Positions 22,748 to 27,005 of a stretch of DNA of 27,005 nt are shown here, one piece after another (position 1 is the first letter of the stretch; every line of letters starts with the position of its first letter). The DNA is taken from the NCBI GenBank assembly GCA_011192055.1, contig DUES01000195.1, positions 1 to 27,005 of the forward strand, given 5' to 3'. The position numbers and the translations under genes were made by a program. Source of the DNA: Dehalococcoidia bacterium (GTDB lineage: Bacteria; Chloroflexota; Dehalococcoidia; Dehalococcoidales; Fen-1064). The notes beneath the pieces were generated by a model that saw only the letters and a list, made by a program, of their open reading frames with translations, was not told the origin of the DNA and made no database searches.

Positions 22748-24769
22748 ATGAACCCCGTGAACGACATGGGAACAGCAGGATACCTGCTATTCTGGGGTTT
22801 AACCGCCCTGGCTGCCGGTATATTTCTCGTCAGGGGATATCAGCTTGTCAGGTATATTTACCTGGGGAGGAATGTCGGCGAATCACAACTGACCCTGGGT
22901 AAGATGCTGGGGGCTGTCTGGCACCTTATTGTGCAGGAGTGCCAGTTTAAGAACGTCCGCCGCAAGGACTGGGCCGGACTGGGCCATTCATTTATGGTCT
23001 GGGGATTCCTGTGCTTTGTTATTTATTATTTGCTCTTTATTGTCATTGCCTCCGGTTTTGGTATCTCAGCGACCATGGAGGAAAATGTTTTCTACGTTAT
23101 CTGGACCTGGGTCACCGATATTATTGCCCCATTTATTGTTATCGGCGTGATATGGGCTATCGTCCGCCGCTATTTCGGCAAACCGGCCCGGCTGAAGGGA
23201 CAGCTGACCTGGGAAGCGATATTCATACTTCTTACGGTTATCATTCACCCGATAACCCACGTTGGCAAGATTGCCACACAGATTGCCGCCGGACATGCCC
23301 CTGCGGGACTTGGCCTGGCTACCCCTCCAATCAGCACGCTATTCAGTAACCTGTATACGGCTTCCTCATCGCTGGAAGCATGGCACGCGTTCTGGTTCTG
23401 GAGCCACTGGGTATTCGTATTACTCGTCCTGGCCATCCTGGGATTCACGCGCTACCTGCATGTGGTAGCAGCGATTGTTAATGACGTCCTTAAACCCAAA
23501 ATAAAGAACATGGTAGAGCGGATCGACCTGAAAGACCAGGCAACATTCGGGGTGTCCCGGGTAGATGGGTTCTCCCGGAAGCACTTGCTTGATGTATTCG
23601 CCTGTGTTGTCTGCGGTTACTGCCAGGAGAACTGCCCGGCATACCTGACGGATAAACCACTTAATCCCCGTCTGATAGTGAGTGATATCAAGGAAAACCT
23701 GATGGCCAACGGTCCGGCCCTGCTGAATAAACGGCCTGCTTCCCTGGCCCTGGTTGGTAACAGTGGGGAAGGCACAATATCCGAGGATGCCATCTGGTCG
23801 TGCACCACCTGTGGGGCCTGCATGGAGGTATGCCCGGTATATATTGACCATGCACCCAAGATTGTGGAAATGCGCCGTGACCTGGTGCAGATGCAGGCCA
23901 AATTCCCCGAGGAACTCCTCAACCTTTTCGAGAATACGGAGCAGCGCAGTAACCCGTGGGGAATCGCACCCGGAGACCGCGCCAAGTGGGCGGACAAGAT
24001 TGATGTCAAGCCATTTGAAGCAGGCAAGACCGAATACCTCTTCTTCGTCGGTTGCTCCGGTGCCTTTGATTCCCGTGAGCGACAGGTAAGCCTGGCGATA
24101 GCCAAAATACTGGATGCCGCCGGGATATCCTGGGGTATCCTCGGTCGGGATGAGGCATGCTGCGGTGACAGCCTGCGTCGACTTGGCAACGAGTATGTCT
24201 ATGACCAGCTTGTGAAGCAGAACCTGGCCACGTTTGAAGAGAGAGGCGTTAAAAAGATAATTACAGAGTGTCCGCACTGCTTTACCACCCTGAAAAACGA
24301 TTACCGCCAGTATGGTGCGGAGCTTGAAGTGATTCACCATACCGAGTTAATCAACAACCTGCTGAAAAGCGGCAAACTGAAGCTGAATGGCACCGCTGCT
24401 GATGTTGGAAACGTGGTCTTCCATGACTCCTGTTACCTGGGGCGCCATAATGACATCTATGAAGCACCTCGCCAGGCCCTTACCAGGGCTACCGGTCGTA
24501 CGCCGCTGGAGATGGAACGTAATCGCAACCGTGCTTTCTGTTGTGGTGCCGGTGGTGGCCGGATGTGGATGGAAGAGAGTCTCGGCAAACGCATTAATAT
24601 CGAACGTGTCAAAGAAGCATTGAAGGAAGAGCCGAAGACAATATGCGTCAGCTGCCCGTACTGCATGGTTATGTTTGAGGACGGGCTCAAGGACATGAAT
24701 GCCGATGACAGGGTCAAGGTCCTTGACCTTGCGGAGATTGTCGCTGCGGCACTCCCGGAGAAAAGCTAG
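22748..24769 (+). CDS. Membrane-bound cytochrome b/Fe-S/CCG-domain oxidoreductase (probable ETF:quinone oxidoreductase)
   Basis: A 673-residue fusion protein. Residues 1-250 hold about five membrane helices of the NarI-like cytochrome b type, with histidines near 80, 171, 213 and 220 that could bind haem. Two [4Fe-4S] motifs follow (Cys286, 289, 292, 296 and Cys352, 355, 358, 362). Then come two HdrD-like CCG modules: ACCGD at 470-474 with ECPHC at 508-511, and Cys562 with FCCGAGGG at 598-604 and CPYC at 636-639. This is the DUF224/EMO type found beside ETF genes in syntrophic fatty-acid oxidisers. There it is thought to move electrons from reduced ETF to menaquinone, or back. GGAGGG nine bases upstream supports the ATG. 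It is the last gene of the ETF operon. Confidence 0.9.
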   Translation: MNPVNDMGTAGYLLFWGLTALAAGIFLVRGYQLVRYIYLGRNVGESQLTLGKMLGAVWHLIVQECQFKNVRRKDWAGLGHSFMVWGFLCFVIYYLLFIVIASGFGISATMEENVFYVIWTWVTDIIAPFIVIGVIWAIVRRYFGKPARLKGQLTWEAIFILLTVIIHPITHVGKIATQIAAGHAPAGLGLATPPISTLFSNLYTASSSLEAWHAFWFWSHWVFVLLVLAILGFTRYLHVVAAIVNDVLKPKIKNMVERIDLKDQATFGVSRVDGFSRKHLLDVFACVVCGYCQENCPAYLTDKPLNPRLIVSDIKENLMANGPALLNKRPASLALVGNSGEGTISEDAIWSCTTCGACMEVCPVYIDHAPKIVEMRRDLVQMQAKFPEELLNLFENTEQRSNPWGIAPGDRAKWADKIDVKPFEAGKTEYLFFVGCSGAFDSRERQVSLAIAKILDAAGISWGILGRDEACCGDSLRRLGNEYVYDQLVKQNLATFEERGVKKIITECPHCFTTLKNDYRQYGAELEVIHHTELINNLLKSGKLKLNGTAADVGNVVFHDSCYLGRHNDIYEAPRQALTRATGRTPLEMERNRNRAFCCGAGGGRMWMEESLGKRINIERVKEALKEEPKTICVSCPYCMVMFEDGLKDMNADDRVKVLDLAEIVAAALPEKS

Positions 24770-24778
24770 TCGTTGCGG

Positions 24779-24807
24779 TTGACTTATACAGTCCTGTCTA
24801 CTATGCT
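24779..24807 (+). promoter_or_regulatory. Candidate promoter of the cobalamin-riboswitch transcript
   Basis: TTGACT (24779-24784) and TATGCT (24802-24807) are separated by 17 bases; they match consensus at five and four positions. The expected start, about 24814, is some 40 nt before the closing stem of the riboswitch. An imperfect hairpin (about 24792-24819) overlaps the -10 and may belong to the upstream operon end. Confidence 0.5.
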
Positions 24808-24856
24808 GGTAGGGCAGGATTAAGCACCTGCTACAGGTAAAACTGAATAGGAAATC

Positions 24857-24977
24857 CTGGAGGCGCCCAAGCGTGAGCGAGGGCTTAAACGGAGCGCAAG
24901 ACCGGTGAGAATCCGGCACAGTTCCGCCTGCTGTAACCGGGGCTGATACCCCTGGAAGTCAGAACACCGGCCTCCAG
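24857..24977 (+). promoter_or_regulatory. Cobalamin (adenosylcobalamin-type) riboswitch aptamer
   Basis: The 8-bp closing stem CTGGAGGC (24857-24864) pairs with GCCTCCAG (24970-24977). Inside are the conserved core ACCGGTGAGAATCCGG (24901-24916), CCGCCTGCTGTAACCGG, and the B12-box variant GGAAGTCAGAACACCGGCC (24954-24972). A GCCC/GGGC arm lies at about 24864-24884. These are the landmarks of the cobalamin riboswitch family. It precedes a BtuCD-type transporter, the expected regulon. Confidence 0.95.
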
Positions 24978-25024
24978 TTCTTGAATACCTCCGCGGAGAT
25001 GGGGGAGGAGACTTTGTAACACAG

Positions 25025-25061
25025 GAGTCCCCTTGTTCTACCAACGAGGGGACTCTTTTTT
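25025..25061 (+). terminator. Rho-independent terminator acting as riboswitch expression platform
   Basis: GAGTCCCCT (25025-25033) and AGGGGACTC (25047-25055) form a perfect 9-bp stem, extended inward by GTT/AAC, followed by six T residues (25056-25061). It lies between the cobalamin aptamer and the btuC start. Cobalamin binding should therefore favour premature termination and shut off the transporter genes. Confidence 0.93.
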
Positions 25062-25073
25062 ATTATTTATAAA

Positions 25074-26141
25074 ATGAGGAATATGACAGGCAAACCGAAA
25101 CAACGCAGGCGACTGGTCATCGTCCTCCTGGTGCTGGTGGGAGGACTGGTAGTATCTTTTGCCCTAGCCAGCGCCTTCGGTGCCGCCACTATCTCCCTGC
25201 CGGATATGTTTAAAATGGTCCTGAACAAGCTGGCTTTTTTTAACTTCCCTGAAACATGGCGACAGTCCGAGGAAACAATCCTCTTCCAGATACGGATGCC
25301 GCGCGTAGTCGGTGGTGCGCTGGTAGGGGCAGCCCTGGCGACAGCCGGGGTACTGTTCCAGGGACTGCTTAGAAATCCCATGGCGGACCCATATATTATC
25401 GGCACATCTTCAGGCGCAGCCCTGGGCGCTACGATTGCCATGGTACTTCCGGTAAGCATGTCCTTTCTGGGTTTCGGTCTGGTGCCTGCGGCAGCTTTCG
25501 GGGGTGCCCTGGCTGCTGTTTTCATTGTCTATAACCTGGCGCGTGTTGGCGGCAAGACACCGATAGTCAGTATGCTCCTGGCCGGATTTGTCGTAAGTGC
25601 GCTTCTGGCTGCAATAATATCCTTCATGATGGCAATAAGTGACCGGCTTGACCTGAATATCCGCTCCGTGTATTCGTTCCTGATGGGCCATATTTCCGTG
25701 ATTGGCTGGGAACAAATTGCCGTTATTGGTCCGCTGGTAATTATAGGTATCATTATCGCCCGGACATATGCCTACCATCTCAACGCCTTCTCGCTGGGTG
25801 AGGAAGGTGCTGCCTACCTGGGTATCGAGGTTGAGCGTGACAAGGTAATAATACTGGCAGTGGGTTCGCTCCTGACGGCCGCTGCGGTCTCTATAGGTGG
25901 TCTGATTGGTTTTGTCGGACTGGTCATGCCCCATGCGGTACGCCTTCTTTTAGGACCGGACCACCGGCTCCTGGTACCGGCTTCGGCACTGGCGGGTGCC
26001 ATTTTCCTGGTTGTTGCCGACCTGCTGGCAAGGGTAGTACTGGCGCCTACCGAAATCCCGGTAGGCATAATAACAGCCATTGTCGGCGCCCCGTTTTTCC
26101 TGTACCTGCTGCGGCGCAGCAGGAAGGAGTATGCTTTCTGA
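25074..26141 (+). CDS. btuC: Cobalamin/iron-siderophore-type ABC transporter permease, BtuC family
   Basis: A 355-residue FecCD/BtuC permease with about ten membrane helices. The family blocks are RMPRVVGGALVGAALATAGVLFQGLLRNPMADPYIIG in pieces, the cytoplasmic loop around LGEEGAAYLGIEVER, GGLIGFVGLVMPHAVRLLLGPDHR in pieces (ATPase-contact region), and ADLLARVVLAPTEIPVGIITAIVGAPFF. The fold serves cobalamin, haem and siderophore uptake; the cobalamin riboswitch directly upstream decides for corrinoids. The start could be ATG 25074 or ATG 25083; TGAGGA sits very close to the second, so the first three residues are uncertain. It overlaps the ATPase gene by one base (TGATG), indicating translational coupling. 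The binding protein BtuF is not in the window. Confidence 0.93.
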   Translation: MRNMTGKPKQRRRLVIVLLVLVGGLVVSFALASAFGAATISLPDMFKMVLNKLAFFNFPETWRQSEETILFQIRMPRVVGGALVGAALATAGVLFQGLLRNPMADPYIIGTSSGAALGATIAMVLPVSMSFLGFGLVPAAAFGGALAAVFIVYNLARVGGKTPIVSMLLAGFVVSALLAAIISFMMAISDRLDLNIRSVYSFLMGHISVIGWEQIAVIGPLVIIGIIIARTYAYHLNAFSLGEEGAAYLGIEVERDKVIILAVGSLLTAAAVSIGGLIGFVGLVMPHAVRLLLGPDHRLLVPASALAGAIFLVVADLLARVVLAPTEIPVGIITAIVGAPFFLYLLRRSRKEYAF

Positions 26142-26956
26142 TGATTGGTCTACGTTTACAGCAGGTATTTTTCTCTTATTCCGATGGGATGGTACTGCGC
26201 AATGTTGACCTTTCGGTCCATCCCGGGGAAATGATTGGACTGCTTGGGCCTAACGGATGCGGAAAGACAACGCTGCTTAAACTGGCGAGCGGTATACTGA
26301 AACCGGTACAGGGTGACATCTGGCTGGATGAATCCGACCTAAGTCATATGAACCGCCGTTCCGTAGCCCGCAGTGTTGCCGTGATGCCCCAGCAGTTCTA
26401 CATCCCGTTTGCTTTCACCGTAGATGAAGTGGTAACACTGGGACGGACACCATTCATCCGGACACTTTCCGGCGAGACCGTGGCTGACAGGGATGTAGTC
26501 AGTACTTCCCTTAAAATGGCCGGCGTCAGCGACCTTAAAGAGCGCCGATTCGACGAATTAAGCGGCGGTGAGCGACAGAAGGTCGTGCTGGCAATGACAC
26601 TGGCACAGCAGCCACGGCTTCTTTTACTCGACGAACCGACACTCCACCTGGACATTACTCACCAGGTTGAGATTCTGGAGAGAGTACGTAACCTGAACCG
26701 GGAGCAGGGTCTCACGGTTATTGCTGCCATGCACGATTTAAACCTGGCATCCCTGTACTTTGACCGGCTGGTCCTGCTGAAAGACGGACATATCGTGGCT
26801 GACGGTACTCCCGCCGAGGTTATCACCGAGGACATACTGCGGGAGGTCTATGCCGCCCCGGTACAGGTCGGCAGGCATCCTGAGACAGGCGGTCCGCACG
26901 TGATTGTCATACCGGAGAGTACAGTGAGCTTACCGGCGGACCACTCCGTGTCCTGA
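26141..26956 (+). CDS. btuD: Cobalamin ABC transporter ATP-binding protein, BtuD/FecE family
   Basis: A 271-residue ABC ATPase. Walker A is GPNGCGKT (36-43), the Q-loop lies in VMPQQFYIPFAFTVDEVV, the signature is LSGGERQKVVLAMTLAQ, Walker B is LLLLDEPT, and the switch His is in AAMHDLN. The sequence LGRTPFIR after the Q-loop is typical of the FecE/BtuD subgroup. It energises import through the BtuC permease encoded just upstream, whose stop codon shares one base with this ATG. The C-terminal 25-30 residues, with HPETGGPHVIVIPE, are also common in the subgroup. The remaining 49 bases of the window (26957-27005) contain nothing I can name. Confidence 0.94.
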   Translation: MIGLRLQQVFFSYSDGMVLRNVDLSVHPGEMIGLLGPNGCGKTTLLKLASGILKPVQGDIWLDESDLSHMNRRSVARSVAVMPQQFYIPFAFTVDEVVTLGRTPFIRTLSGETVADRDVVSTSLKMAGVSDLKERRFDELSGGERQKVVLAMTLAQQPRLLLLDEPTLHLDITHQVEILERVRNLNREQGLTVIAAMHDLNLASLYFDRLVLLKDGHIVADGTPAEVITEDILREVYAAPVQVGRHPETGGPHVIVIPESTVSLPADHSVS

Positions 26957-27005
26957 TTCTTCCCGTCCGAATACCAGCTACGGTACCGGCCCGATGATGC
27001 TGAAG

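Noticed and set aside
23420..24340. A 306-codon minus-strand frame
   Set aside because: Antisense to the Fe-S/CCG oxidoreductase gene; long shadow frames are expected at this GC content.

Overview
The window looks like a chromosomal piece of a strictly anaerobic bacterium, most plausibly a Dehalococcoidia-type Chloroflexota. This placement rests on gene content: a remA-gmk pair, a formate dehydrogenase/NADH-oxidoreductase block, an ETF and membrane Fe-S oxidoreductase cluster next to an ADP-forming acyl-CoA synthetase subunit, corrinoid uptake, and a lone archaellin-like protein. It is an inference from family composition, not a phylogeny. No rRNA, tRNA, insertion sequence, prophage or CRISPR array was seen.

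Layout. Positions 1-2161 (minus) hold the N-terminal 552 codons of mutS, which runs off the left edge, and a UspA-type universal stress protein. At 2336-2950 (plus) is an iron-sulfur-flavoprotein-like reductase, facing an unrecognised 236-residue protein (3063-3773, minus). At 4032-5873 (minus) is an orphan peptide-type ABC substrate-binding lipoprotein. It has a perfect hairpin after it, and a perfect-consensus sigma-70-type promoter about 330 nt before it. From 6754 to 7840 (plus) a degenerate receiver-domain protein is followed by an archaellin-like protein with a class III signal peptide.

Positions 15561 down to 8029 (minus) form one redox operon: nuoE-like, nuoF-like, a molybdenum/tungsten formate dehydrogenase alpha subunit, then the NfnA and NfnB subunits of the NADH-dependent ferredoxin:NADP oxidoreductase. 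The formate dehydrogenase gene is interrupted by an in-frame UGA at the selenocysteine position. It carries a SECIS-like hairpin whose GGUCU loop starts 18 nt after the UGA, so it is annotated here as one 921-residue selenoprotein. The operon plausibly connects formate/CO2 with NADH, reduced ferredoxin and NADPH.

After this come remA and gmk (plus), converging on a PiT phosphate transporter with its DUF47 partner (minus); the two convergent genes share a CTAG as both stop codons. The plus-strand operon 19028-24769 encodes an ADP-forming acyl-CoA synthetase alpha subunit, EtfB, an EtfA with an N-terminal ferredoxin domain, and a membrane-bound cytochrome b/Fe-S/CCG oxidoreductase. This is a likely route for passing electrons from acyl-CoA oxidation to or from the quinone pool. 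The window ends with a cobalamin riboswitch and its terminator, followed by a BtuC-type permease and a BtuD-type ATPase.
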